Below, piece after piece: positions 19,317 to 28,400 of a stretch of 64,000 bases of DNA. This DNA comes from Burkholderia anthina (GTDB lineage Bacteria > Pseudomonadota > Gammaproteobacteria > Burkholderiales > Burkholderiaceae): contig NZ_CABVLY010000013.1 in NCBI RefSeq assembly GCF_902498995.1, positions 62,001 through 126,000 on the forward strand, read 5' to 3'. Every line of letters starts with the position of its first letter. Positions within the stretch are counted from its first letter, which is position 1. Under the pieces are notes generated by a model. The model was not told the DNA's origin, searched no databases, and worked only from the letters and a program-made list of their open reading frames with translations. The position numbers were made by a program, and so were the translations under genes.

Positions 19317-20012
19317 TCAGAAATGCCCGGTGAACCGATAGCGGCTGCCCGGGTGCCAAAGATTGGCGACCGCCGCGACCATCCCCTGCGACCACGTGCG
19401 CCGATGCAGCAACAGGCAGGGTTCGCGCTCGTCCATCGTCAGGTGGCGGCGCGTTTCCGTATCGGGCATCGCGGCCTCGATCCGGTATTCGACACGCTGC
19501 AGCGGCGCGACGCGCGTCAGGTACTGGTTCGGCGTCGTCGTCGTGAAGTCCTGCAACGCGTATTCCGGTGCGCAGACCGGACTCACCCAGCGCTCTTCGA
19601 GCTGCACGGGCGTGTCGTTCTCGAAGTGCAGCACGCGCGAATGGAAGATCGCGCTGCCGGTGTCGAGCTGCAGCTCGTCGGCGAGCTTCGCATCGGCGAC
19701 GGCCGCGCCGACTTCCAACACCTGCGCGCGATAGCTGTGGCCGCGCGCGGCGACTTCGTCCGAGATGCTGCGGATCGCGACCAGCGTCGATTCGTATTTC
19801 GGTGACGCGACGTACGTGCCGGAGCCGCGCGTGCGCGTGAGCACTTGCTCGGCCGTCAGCTCGCGCAGCGCGCGGTTGACCGTCATCCGCGCGACGTTGA
19901 ATTCGCGCGCGAGCTCGTTCTCCGACGGCACCTGGTCGCCTTCCGCCCATTCGCCGGCATGAATGCGCGCGAGGATGAAGTCCTTGATTTCCTGATAGAT
20001 CGGTGTGGTCAT
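19317..20012 (-). CDS. hutC: GntR/HutC-family transcriptional regulator, probable histidine utilisation repressor
   Basis: This 231-residue protein has a GntR winged helix-turn-helix (residues about 5-70, PSENELAREFNVARMTVNRA) and a UTRA ligand domain (about 90-230). The C-terminal blocks TRVAPLQRVEYRIEAAMP and LWHPGSRYRFTGHF closely match the HutC subgroup, whose ligand is urocanate. The start at 20012 is the Met before TTPIYQEIKDFI. No hut enzyme gene lies beside it in this window. A perfect HutC-style palindrome (31225-31242) lies in front of the HisJQMP-type transporter, which supports a role in histidine use. A site at 20118 may serve autoregulation. Confidence 0.78.
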   Translation of the reverse strand: MTTPIYQEIKDFILARIHAGEWAEGDQVPSENELAREFNVARMTVNRALRELTAEQVLTRTRGSGTYVASPKYESTLVAIRSISDEVAARGHSYRAQVLEVGAAVADAKLADELQLDTGSAIFHSRVLHFENDTPVQLEERWVSPVCAPEYALQDFTTTTPNQYLTRVAPLQRVEYRIEAAMPDTETRRHLTMDEREPCLLLHRRTWSQGMVAAVANLWHPGSRYRFTGHF

Positions 20013-20117
20013 TGCATTGCTGTTCAAGAGCCGGCGGCTGTCCGGGGCCGGTGAATGATCTCCGTTCGCGCGCGTCGCGTCCATGCGGGATTGCGCAGGG
20101 CATGCGGTCTGGCCGAC

Positions 20118-20128
20118 AAGTATAGACA
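20118..20128. promoter_or_regulatory. Possible HutC site upstream of hutC
   Basis: AAGTATAGACA, read on the minus strand as TGTCTATACTT, lies 106 bp upstream of the hutC start within two direct ACTTGTC copies. The same 11 bases recur at 31049-31059 in front of the hisJ region, each time shortly after GGCC. GntR/HutC sites often contain TGTNTANAC; binding is inferred. Confidence 0.4.
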
Positions 20129-20187
20129 AGTCGACGGAGCATGCCGTCCGACTGGCCGAGCGACGGGGTGAAGGGGCGAGGGCGGTG

Positions 20188-23100
20188 CTACCGTCCGGAC
20201 GTGCCATCCGTCCGTCCGGCCGCGAGCGCGGCCTGCATCGTCCGCAGCGCATCGGCGATCGCCGTGCATTGCGCGTCGATGTCGTGATCCCACTGCGCGC
20301 TTTCGACGAGCAGCACGCGCAGGTCCTGACAGTGCTCGACGAGTTGCGACGGGCCGAGCACCGCCAGCCCGCCGGCGAGACGATGCAGCCACCGTTCGAG
20401 TCGAGCGGTGTCGCGTGCGCAGACGATCGCGCCGAGTTCCGACAGATCGGTCCGGACCTGTTCGATGAAGACCGCGGCGTACTCCGCCGGCACGGTCGGG
20501 TGCATCGGCGGCACCGCGTCGTCGTCGAGCGCCGTTGCCGTGCCGGACGGACCGGCCGGCGGCGCGGTGCCTTCGAGAACGTTCGCCAGCGTCGCGAGCG
20601 GCACGGGCTTGGTCAGGTAGTCGGTGAAACCGCGTGCGCGGCCTTCGGCGATGTCCTCCGGGCGGGCGCTGGCGCTGACCGCGTAGATCGGCAGGCGCAT
20701 TCCGGCGTTGCGAATCGCATGCAGCAATGCGAAGCCGTTCATCACCGGCATGTCGATATCGGTCAGCACGACGTCGACAGGGGTCTTGGCCAGCAGCGCG
20801 AGCGCTTCCTCGCCGTTGCCGGCTTCCTCGACCCGCGCGCCGAGCGTCGTGAGCTGATCGCGCAGCAGGCTGCGGTTGAGCAGGTTGTCTTCGGCGATCA
20901 GCACGGTCAACGTATCGAAGCGCTGCCGCGCGGCAGGCGGCGACGCGCCGTGCGCGGCCGCCCGCGCGGCCCGGCGCCGATGGTCGGGCCGCGCGAGCTG
21001 CGCGGCGGCCTTGATGCCGATCGGGCTGAACAGGGACACGACTACGCTGCCGTCATCGATGGCGCGCGGAACCAGCGGGCCGTCCTGCGTGGCCAGCACG
21101 ACCGAGTCCGGTTTGTCCCACCACGCAAGGATGTCGGCGGCCGCGAATTCGTCGGTGGCGATCAGGTAATCGTAGGCGTCCGGTTCGAGCCGTTGCCGCA
21201 GGTCCGACACGACGACCGGCGCGGACGCCTCCGGGTCGAACAGGCCGGTCAGCCATTCCTGGTATTCGGGCGCGCGGCAGAGCAGGACGGGCCGCCTGGC
21301 CGGCAGCGTCCACTCGGACGACGGTACGGCGGGGTCCTGCGTTCGCAGCGGCAATTCGACGACGATCCGCGTGCCGACGCCGACGGTGCTGTCGAGCGAG
21401 ATATGCCCGTTCATCAGCACGCAGAGGCGCGAGCAGATCGACAGGCCGAGACCGGTGCCCCGCGCCTGGGTCAGCCGGTTGCTGTTGCCTTGCGTGAACG
21501 GCTGGAACAGCCGCGTCTTGAGCTCGTCGGGAATGCCGATGCCGGAATCGACGACGCTGATCTCGAGTTTCAGCTCGACCCAGCGCGCGCGCAGCACGAT
21601 CTTCCCCGACTGCGTGAACTTGAAGGCATTGCTCAGCAGGTTGGTGACGATCTGCGATACCCGTACCGGATCGAAATACAGCGGCGTCGGGATGGCGCGG
21701 TCGAAGACCGTGAAGAAGCGCAGCCCCTGCTGCGTCGCCAGATGCGCATACGACGACGCGATGCGGCACAGCAGGTCGGTGATCGACGTCCATTCCTCGC
21801 TCAGGCTCAGTTCGCCGACGTCGATCTTCGAGAAATCGAGGACGTCGTTGACGACCTGGAGCAGCCCTTTCGCCGATACCTGCATGGCGCGCACGCGCGC
21901 CTGCTGCTCGGCCGCGAGCGGCCCTAGCGCGACGAGTTCGATATTGCCCACGAGCGATGCGAGCGGCGTCCGGATTTCATGGCTCATCGACGCGAAGAAG
22001 TTCACCTTCGCGCGGGCGGCTTCCTCGCTCGTGCGCTTGGCTTCGCGCAGCAGACGTTCGGCGCGATGATGCTCGGTCATGTCGGTGATCGCGCAGAAGA
22101 ACACCTCCTCGCGGTTGAGCACGGCCGGCGCATAGGTGACCTCGAGATGCATGCTGCCGACGTCGTGGCGCTCCAGCGACAGCGTGAACTGGAAGATATG
22201 CGTGCTGCCGCGCGTCGCCAGGTCCTGCCGGCGCACGCCGAACTGGTTCGCGAGCGCGTCCGGCAGGCGCGTGTCGGACGGCTGCAGCCCCAGCACGTTG
22301 CGCGCGATCTGGTTGGCCACCATGATTTCCATGTTGGCCTTGCGCGCGACGCACAGGCCGACGGGGGTTGCCTGCACGAGCAGATGGTTGAGCATCTCGT
22401 TCTCGAGCGCGCGCGATGCTTCGGAGTACGTCCGGGTCAGGAAGCGATAGTTCCAGTAGCGGAACATCGCGAGCAGCAGCACGATCAGCGCGGCGGTGAC
22501 GGACAGGATCAGAATCAGCTCGAAGTGCATCGAGCGGAGCTGCTGTTCCCACGGCAGCACGTAGATCATGTGCCCGAAGCCGGGAACGGCCGCCGGGCGT
22601 CGCAATGCCCAGCCGAACTTGGGGATCCAGTGGAACGATCCGTCGGTATGGTTCGTCAGTGCCGCGTTGACGGCCCGTGCGGCGGCGGTTTCCGATGCGG
22701 GGACGAGCGGCGTGCCTTCTTCGTCGATCGCGATCGGCGTCGGTGTCGACAGATCGGCGATCTGCGACTGCAGCACTTCGCGCAGGTCCATGCTGGTCAG
22801 CGCGACGGCGTACACGGCATCGCCTTTCGTGACGAGCGAGGCCGCCACCATCACCGGCATGCCGTTCTTGCCGTGCTCGGGCAGCGCGACCCAGACGACG
22901 CGCTTCGCGCGCGCCGCGACGATCGGTTCGTAGCCGCGCGCGCGAAACCGTTCGAACACGATGTCGACGAGCTTGCGCACCGACGCTTCGGCGGACGCGG
23001 GCGCGGGCACGGGTGTAGGTGGGGGCGGCCATGCATTGAACAGATGCCCGTAGGCTGCGCTGCCGTCGGCCAGAATCATCTCCACGCCGCGACGGCGGCC

Positions 23101-23508
23101 GGCGGCGGACAGGAGCTGCACGGCTTCGTCGCAGCTTTCGCGCAGCGTGACGGCGTCGTTCGACGTGGCCGGCAATGCCGGCGTGCAGTTATGCGGGAAC
23201 GATTGCTGGCGCGATGCGAGTATGCCGTTCGCGCGCAGTTCGAGCACCATGTTCGCGGTCAGCAGCGCACTGCGCAGTTGCAGGACCGCATCGGCCGTAT
23301 CCTGCTCGTACGCCTGGGCGATCTGCTCTTCGTGGCGCAGCGAGTTCGACAGGCGCGCGGTGATCGTGATCGCCGCCGCCGCGATGGCCGCGAAGATCAG
23401 CAGCACGATCACCATCGAGAAGACCCGGCGCTCGCGCTTGAGATTGTTCTCCAGCGAATAGAACGAGCGCAGCGGCGATTCGTCGAAGTCCTTCAGGAAA
23501 TTCTGCAT
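20188..23508 (-). CDS. Hybrid sensor histidine kinase with receiver and HPt domains (BvgS/EvgS-like phosphorelay)
   Basis: This is a 1,106-residue inner-membrane kinase. Membrane helices at residues about 29-51 and 333-353 enclose a large periplasmic sensor region. A PAS-like segment (about 385-480) precedes the HisKA domain with its H-box SMSHEIRTPL near 510. A HATPase (GTGLGLSICSR) follows, then a degenerate receiver-like stretch, a receiver with VVLTDIDMPVMNG, and a C-terminal HPt domain with WLHRLAGG. It can therefore run a His-Asp-His-Asp relay to the LuxR-type regulator encoded just upstream, whose stop overlaps this start as ATGA. The sensor region is not the venus-flytrap type of BvgS. 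The adhesin gene 2 kb away is a plausible target. Confidence 0.9.
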   Translation of the reverse strand: MQNFLKDFDESPLRSFYSLENNLKRERRVFSMVIVLLIFAAIAAAAITITARLSNSLRHEEQIAQAYEQDTADAVLQLRSALLTANMVLELRANGILASRQQSFPHNCTPALPATSNDAVTLRESCDEAVQLLSAAGRRRGVEMILADGSAAYGHLFNAWPPPPTPVPAPASAEASVRKLVDIVFERFRARGYEPIVAARAKRVVWVALPEHGKNGMPVMVAASLVTKGDAVYAVALTSMDLREVLQSQIADLSTPTPIAIDEEGTPLVPASETAAARAVNAALTNHTDGSFHWIPKFGWALRRPAAVPGFGHMIYVLPWEQQLRSMHFELILILSVTAALIVLLLAMFRYWNYRFLTRTYSEASRALENEMLNHLLVQATPVGLCVARKANMEIMVANQIARNVLGLQPSDTRLPDALANQFGVRRQDLATRGSTHIFQFTLSLERHDVGSMHLEVTYAPAVLNREEVFFCAITDMTEHHRAERLLREAKRTSEEAARAKVNFFASMSHEIRTPLASLVGNIELVALGPLAAEQQARVRAMQVSAKGLLQVVNDVLDFSKIDVGELSLSEEWTSITDLLCRIASSYAHLATQQGLRFFTVFDRAIPTPLYFDPVRVSQIVTNLLSNAFKFTQSGKIVLRARWVELKLEISVVDSGIGIPDELKTRLFQPFTQGNSNRLTQARGTGLGLSICSRLCVLMNGHISLDSTVGVGTRIVVELPLRTQDPAVPSSEWTLPARRPVLLCRAPEYQEWLTGLFDPEASAPVVVSDLRQRLEPDAYDYLIATDEFAAADILAWWDKPDSVVLATQDGPLVPRAIDDGSVVVSLFSPIGIKAAAQLARPDHRRRAARAAAHGASPPAARQRFDTLTVLIAEDNLLNRSLLRDQLTTLGARVEEAGNGEEALALLAKTPVDVVLTDIDMPVMNGFALLHAIRNAGMRLPIYAVSASARPEDIAEGRARGFTDYLTKPVPLATLANVLEGTAPPAGPSGTATALDDDAVPPMHPTVPAEYAAVFIEQVRTDLSELGAIVCARDTARLERWLHRLAGGLAVLGPSQLVEHCQDLRVLLVESAQWDHDIDAQCTAIADALRTMQAALAAGRTDGTSGR

Positions 23509-24164
23509 CAGACGAGCCCCTGCTCGCGCGCATAGGCGATCAGGTCGGCGTTGGTCGTTACGTGGAGCTTTCGCATGGCCGAGCGCTTCTGCGTCGATAC
23601 CGTCGTGATGGACCGGTTCAACTGGCGCGCGATGTCGGTCAGCGACGTGCCGAGCGCGAACAGCCGGACGATCTCGAGCTCCTTCGGCGACAGTCTCGAC
23701 GAGATCGCGCCGACCGCGAGTTCGCCGGCCTGCGCCAGCCGCGCGGCCATGCCCGGCGACAGGTACGGGCGGTTGGGGCCGGGCGCGAGCGTGCAGGTCT
23801 TTTCGAGCGCGGCCAGATCCTCGTCCTTGCCGACGAGTCCGGCAACGCCCATCTGGCAAAGCCGGTGCAGGATGCCGCCGTTCGTCAGCATCGTGAAGAC
23901 GACCACGGGGATGGATTCGTGAAGGCGCCTGAGCTTCTCGATCAGCCGCAGGCCGTCCTCGTCGGGTTCCGACTGCTGCATCGTGAAGTCGGTGACGATC
24001 AGGTCGCAGGCCTGTTCGGTCAGTATTCGCACGAGGTCGTGGCCCGAGCCGACGTCCGCGACCACCTTGAAGCCCGGTAGCGCGTTGATGGCGCGGATGA
24101 CGGCGAGCCGGGTGATCGGATGATCATCCGCTACGACGACCCGAGTGTCCTGAAATACCGTCAT
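23508..24164 (-). CDS. Response regulator, LuxR/EvgA type
   Basis: This is a 218-residue regulator. The receiver domain covers residues about 8-125, with acidic pair VVVADDHP, phospho-acceptor Asp in LIVTDFTMQ near 58 and Lys in VGKDED near 113. A LuxR-type helix-turn-helix covers about 150-215 (LSPKELEIVRLFALGTSLTDIA). The receiver carries a QQSEPDEDG insertion after the phosphorylation site, as in EvgA/BvgA/RcsB relatives. Its TGA overlaps the kinase ATG, so kinase and regulator are co-translated and should be cognate. The start at 24164 is the first Met fitting the receiver fold. Confidence 0.92.
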   Translation of the reverse strand: MTVFQDTRVVVADDHPITRLAVIRAINALPGFKVVADVGSGHDLVRILTEQACDLIVTDFTMQQSEPDEDGLRLIEKLRRLHESIPVVVFTMLTNGGILHRLCQMGVAGLVGKDEDLAALEKTCTLAPGPNRPYLSPGMAARLAQAGELAVGAISSRLSPKELEIVRLFALGTSLTDIARQLNRSITTVSTQKRSAMRKLHVTTNADLIAYAREQGLV

Positions 24165-24348
24165 GTCGACGCTCCGTGGGGCGCGGCTGCGATGCGGCCG
24201 TCCGATGGCACTGCCATCCGGGCGCCGCGTGCGTGGCGAGACTGCACAGACTTTGCGTGCTTTTTTCGAGAAAGGCAAGCCGGACGCCGGCGCCTGGATG
24301 CAGGCGGCGGTCGCCACGCAGGCCGCGTCGGGCATTCGTCGCGGTGCG

Positions 24349-24810
24349 CTAGCGGCACGGCGGCTTGCCGGCCGGGCAATGCACGCCCGCGCCGGTTGTG
24401 CGGCGGGTGCAATCGATATTGAAGCAGTTCACACGAAAGCCGTTCTCGTCGCCCTGCGGGTGATAGCACGGTACGGTTCGCATCCAGATGAAATCGAGCG
24501 GCGGCGTGGCCGTTTCCGGTTCCGGCTCGCGGTGTTCCGCCGGCGTGAGCGTGTCGCGCGGCGGCGCGAAGCGGGCCGACGCGATGCCGGCGATGCCGAA
24601 CACGGCCGCCGTCAGGCTCATGCTGACGATGAGCAGCATCGATGCCGCGCCCAGCCACCTTTCGACCGAGCCGAAATACCAGACGCCGAACAATACCGTA
24701 CAGAACAGCAGAAAGAATACCGGCAGCAGGAATAGCGCGAAGCTGGCCAACCATTCGCAGATCACGAATATGCGCTCGCGGCGGCTGCTACGACGAGTCC
24801 ATGAAATCAT
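24349..24810 (-). CDS. Small two-helix membrane protein with a cysteine-rich tail
   Basis: This 153-residue protein has a basic N-terminus (RRSSRRER), two strong hydrophobic segments (residues about 18-45 and 55-82) and a C-terminal tail with five cysteines (CYH, NCFNIDC, HCPAGKPPC) spaced over about 35 residues. I do not recognise a family. With two helices both ends lie on the same side; if that side is periplasmic, the cysteines could form disulfides. It lies on the same strand as the response regulator and kinase, 184 bp upstream, and could be part of that signalling unit or of the adhesin system on its other side. Confidence 0.6.
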   Translation of the reverse strand: MISWTRRSSRRERIFVICEWLASFALFLLPVFFLLFCTVLFGVWYFGSVERWLGAASMLLIVSMSLTAAVFGIAGIASARFAPPRDTLTPAEHREPEPETATPPLDFIWMRTVPCYHPQGDENGFRVNCFNIDCTRRTTGAGVHCPAGKPPCR

Positions 24811-25485
24811 AGCGGGAATCGGAGTCGGAATAATCGGTCGAGCAGACGGCCTGAAGAGGGCGTGGCGACGAGGTATGCGAAATAGACGGCGCTCAGTTTG
24901 GATTAAATCGATCTCGAATAAATAGTGTTATGAGATTTTAAGGTGCACGGTGCCGGCTGGAAATCGAATAAATTCGAAAATCAGGCGGAGCTATTGACGG
25001 CGCGCTAAAGCGGCCGGTCGGCACGGCGCCGGCGGCATCGACACGGTTTTCCAGGGGCCAAAGCATTACCGGGCCGGCCTCGCGCGCCGGTGAAATACGG
25101 GTGCGACCGATTTTTCGGGCGCATTGCCGAGGCATATTTGACAGTTTATGACACATCTTTCGAAGAAGTTCTATATCTCGAAATTGCTCGGGACGATATC
25201 TTGATTGTCGATGGATATGCCGAGTTTCAAGTGATTGCTGCGTTTCGGGTAAACGCATCACTTGTTCAGGATTTATTCGATATTAATCGGCGCTCATCCA
25301 AATCGGCTACCGCAGATTGCGTTTCCAGTCTTTTGCGCGAGTCGTCCTGCCAACGTGATCGGCATGCCGATCCCGGGTTCCCGTGGGGATTTGCCGGGTG
25401 GTCCGGAATTTTGCTTCGTTGGTCGTTAATTGGTCTTCGCCGGGCGCCGGAAACGGGATGCGGCGGCAAATACAGGGATGTTGTC
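24811..25485. other. AT-rich region between the phosphorelay block and the adhesin gene
   Basis: This 675-bp stretch is much richer in A and T than anything else in the window. TCGAATAAAT occurs twice (about 24915 and 24965), the second copy forming the palindrome CGAATAAATTCG. The adhesin frame is open upstream to 25090, but those codons lack a signal peptide and show weak Burkholderia codon bias, so I treat them as non-coding. The adhesin promoter and regulator sites must lie here; silencing by H-NS-like proteins would fit the base composition. Confidence 0.5.
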
Positions 25486-28400
25486 ATGAATCGAATCTTT
25501 CGAGTGGTATTCGATCGGGTGCGCGAAGCGTGGGTCGTCGTGAGCGAGCAGTGCTCGGCCAGGGGCAAGCGGAGCACGTCGGTGCGTGCGGGCGATGCGC
25601 GTCGTGTCGGCGCGGCGGACGAGCATGCCGCCGTGTTCCGGTTGTCGGCGCTGGCCGGCGTCGTCGTGCTGACGTCGATGCCGACAATCGCGTTCTCGAA
25701 CGATGTGGCGTATTTCAACGACGGCACCGACGCGTCGTGTACCGCGGTGACCGATTCGAGCGGAACGTGGCAGGCGAACAATTCCGCATGCCAGATGACG
25801 ATCGGCGCCGCGAGCAACCAGGCCCGTTTTGCAGCCGTCGGATCGAGCCTGCATATGGTGCTGAACGGCAACGGGCTGTTCCTCAACGTGCCGATGGAAG
25901 TCTACGGCACCGGCAACCTGATCCACGGCAGCTTGAGCCTGTTCAGCGTCGACGGCGTGACCGCGAATGCCCTCACGGGCGTCGCGAACGGCAACGTGGC
26001 CGCGAACAGTTTCGACGCCGTCAATGGCGGGCAGTTGTTCAGCCTGTCGACGAGCGTCTCGACGGGTTTAAGTACGACGAACGGGACGGTGGCGAGCTTG
26101 TCGACCTCGACGGCCGCGAGCGTTGGCTCGTTGTCGACGGGGCTGAGCACGACGAATGACACGGTGACGAGCCTGTCGACGTCGACTGCAACGAGTGTTG
26201 GCTCGTTGTCGACGGGTCTGAGCACGACGAATGACACGGTGACGAGTCTGTCGAGCTCGACCGCGACGAGTGTTGGTTCGCTGTCGACGGGCTTGAGCAC
26301 GACGAACGACACGGTGACGAGTCTGTCGACGTCGACGGCAACGAGTGTTGGTTCGCTGTCGACAGGCCTCAGCACGACGAACGACACGGTAACGAGTCTG
26401 TCGACGTCGACCGCGACGAGCGTTGGCTCGTTGTCGACGGGTCTGAGCGCGACGAACGACACGGTGACGAGCCTGTCGACCTCGACTGCAACGAGTGTTG
26501 GCTCGCTGTCGACGGGTCTGAGCACGACGGCCGAGAGCGTTGGTTCGCTGTCGACGGGCCTGAGCACGACGAACGACACGGTGACGAGCTTGTCGACGTC
26601 GACGGCCACGAGTGTCGGTTCGTTGTCGACGGGCCTGAGCACGACGAACGACACGGTGACGAGCCTGTCGACCTCGACCGCGACGAGTGTTGGCTCGCTG
26701 TCGACGGGGCTGAGCGCGACGAACGTTACGATGACGAGTTTGTCGACCGTGGTTTCGAACTCCGTCCAGTATGACGATGCGACTCACGCGAAAGTGACGC
26801 TGGGCGGTATCGGCGCAGCGGCACCGGTAACGCTGTCCAATGTCGCGGCGGGCGTGGATTCGACCGATGCGGTAAATATGGGGCAGCTTACGTCGCTTTC
26901 GACCGCGACTTCGACGAGCGTCGGTTCGTTGTCGACGGGTCTGAGCACGACGAACGATACGGTGACGAGCCTGTCGACGTCGACCGCGACGAGCGTCGGT
27001 TCGTTGTCGACGGGTCTGAGCACGACGAACGACACGGTGACGAGCCTGTCGACGTCGACCGCGACGAGCGTTGGTTCGCTGTCGACAGGCCTGAGCACGA
27101 CGAACGACACGGTGACGAGTTTGTCGACGTCGACGGCTGAGGGCGTTGGCTCGCTGTCAACCGGTCTGAGCACGACGAATGACACGGTGACGAGTCTGTC
27201 GACCTCGACGGCGACGAGCGTTGGTTCGCTGTCGACGGGCCTGAGCACGACCAACGATACGATCACGAGCCTGTCGACCTCGACTGCGACGAGCGTCGGT
27301 TCGTTGTCGACGGGCCTGAGCACGACCAACGACACGGTGACGAGTCTGTCGACGTCGACTGCGACGAGCGTTGGTTCGCTGTCAACCGGCCTGAGCACGA
27401 CCAACGATACGATCACGAGCCTGTCGACGTCGACTGCGACGAGCGTTGGTTCGCTGTCAACCGGCCTGAGCACGACGAACGACACGGTGACGAGTCTGTC
27501 GACCTCGACGGCGACGAGCGTTGGTTCGCTGTCGACGGGCCTGAGCACGACCAACGATACGGTGACGAGTCTGTCGACCTCGACGGCGACGAGCGTTGGC
27601 TCACTGTCGACGGGCCTGAGCACGACCAACGACACGGTGACGAGTCTGTCGACCTCGACCGCGACGAGCGTTGGTTCGCTGTCGACAGGCTTGAGTACGA
27701 CGAACGATACGGTGACGAGCCTGTCGACGTCGACCGCCACGAGCGTCGGCTCACTGTCGACGGGCCTGAGCACGACGAACGATACGGTGACGAGCCTGTC
27801 GACCTCGACGGCTACCAGCGTTGGCTCACTGTCGACGGGCTTGAGCACGACGAACGATACGGTGACGAGCCTGTTGACCTCGACTGCGACGAGCGTTGGC
27901 TCACTGTCGACGGGCCTGAGCACGACCAACGACACGGTGGCGAGTCTGTCGACGTCGACCGCGACGAGCGTTGGTTCGCTGTCGACGGGTCTGAGCACGA
28001 CCAACGACATGGTGACGAGCCTGTCGACGTCGACCGCGACGAGCGTTGGTTCGCTGTCGACAGGCCTGAGCACGACGAACGACACGGTGACGAGTTTGTC
28101 GACGTCGACGGCTGAGGGCGTTGGCTCGCTGTCAACCGGTCTGAGCACGACGAATGACACGATCACGAGCCTGTCGACCTCGACGGCCACGAGCGTCGGT
28201 TCGCTGTCGACGGGTCTGAGCACGACGAACGACACGGTGACGAGCCTGTCGACCTCGACGGCCACGAGCGTCGGTTCGCTGTCGACGGGTCTGAGCACGA
28301 CGAATGACACGGTGACGAGTCTGTCGACCTCGACGGCGACGAGCGTTGGTTCGCTGTCGACGGGCCTGAGCACGACCAACGATACGGTGACGAGCCTGTC

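Noticed and set aside
25090..25485. N-terminal extension of the adhesin frame upstream of 25486
   Set aside because: The extended signal peptide begins exactly at the Met at 25486; upstream codons are AT-rich and unlike coding sequence.
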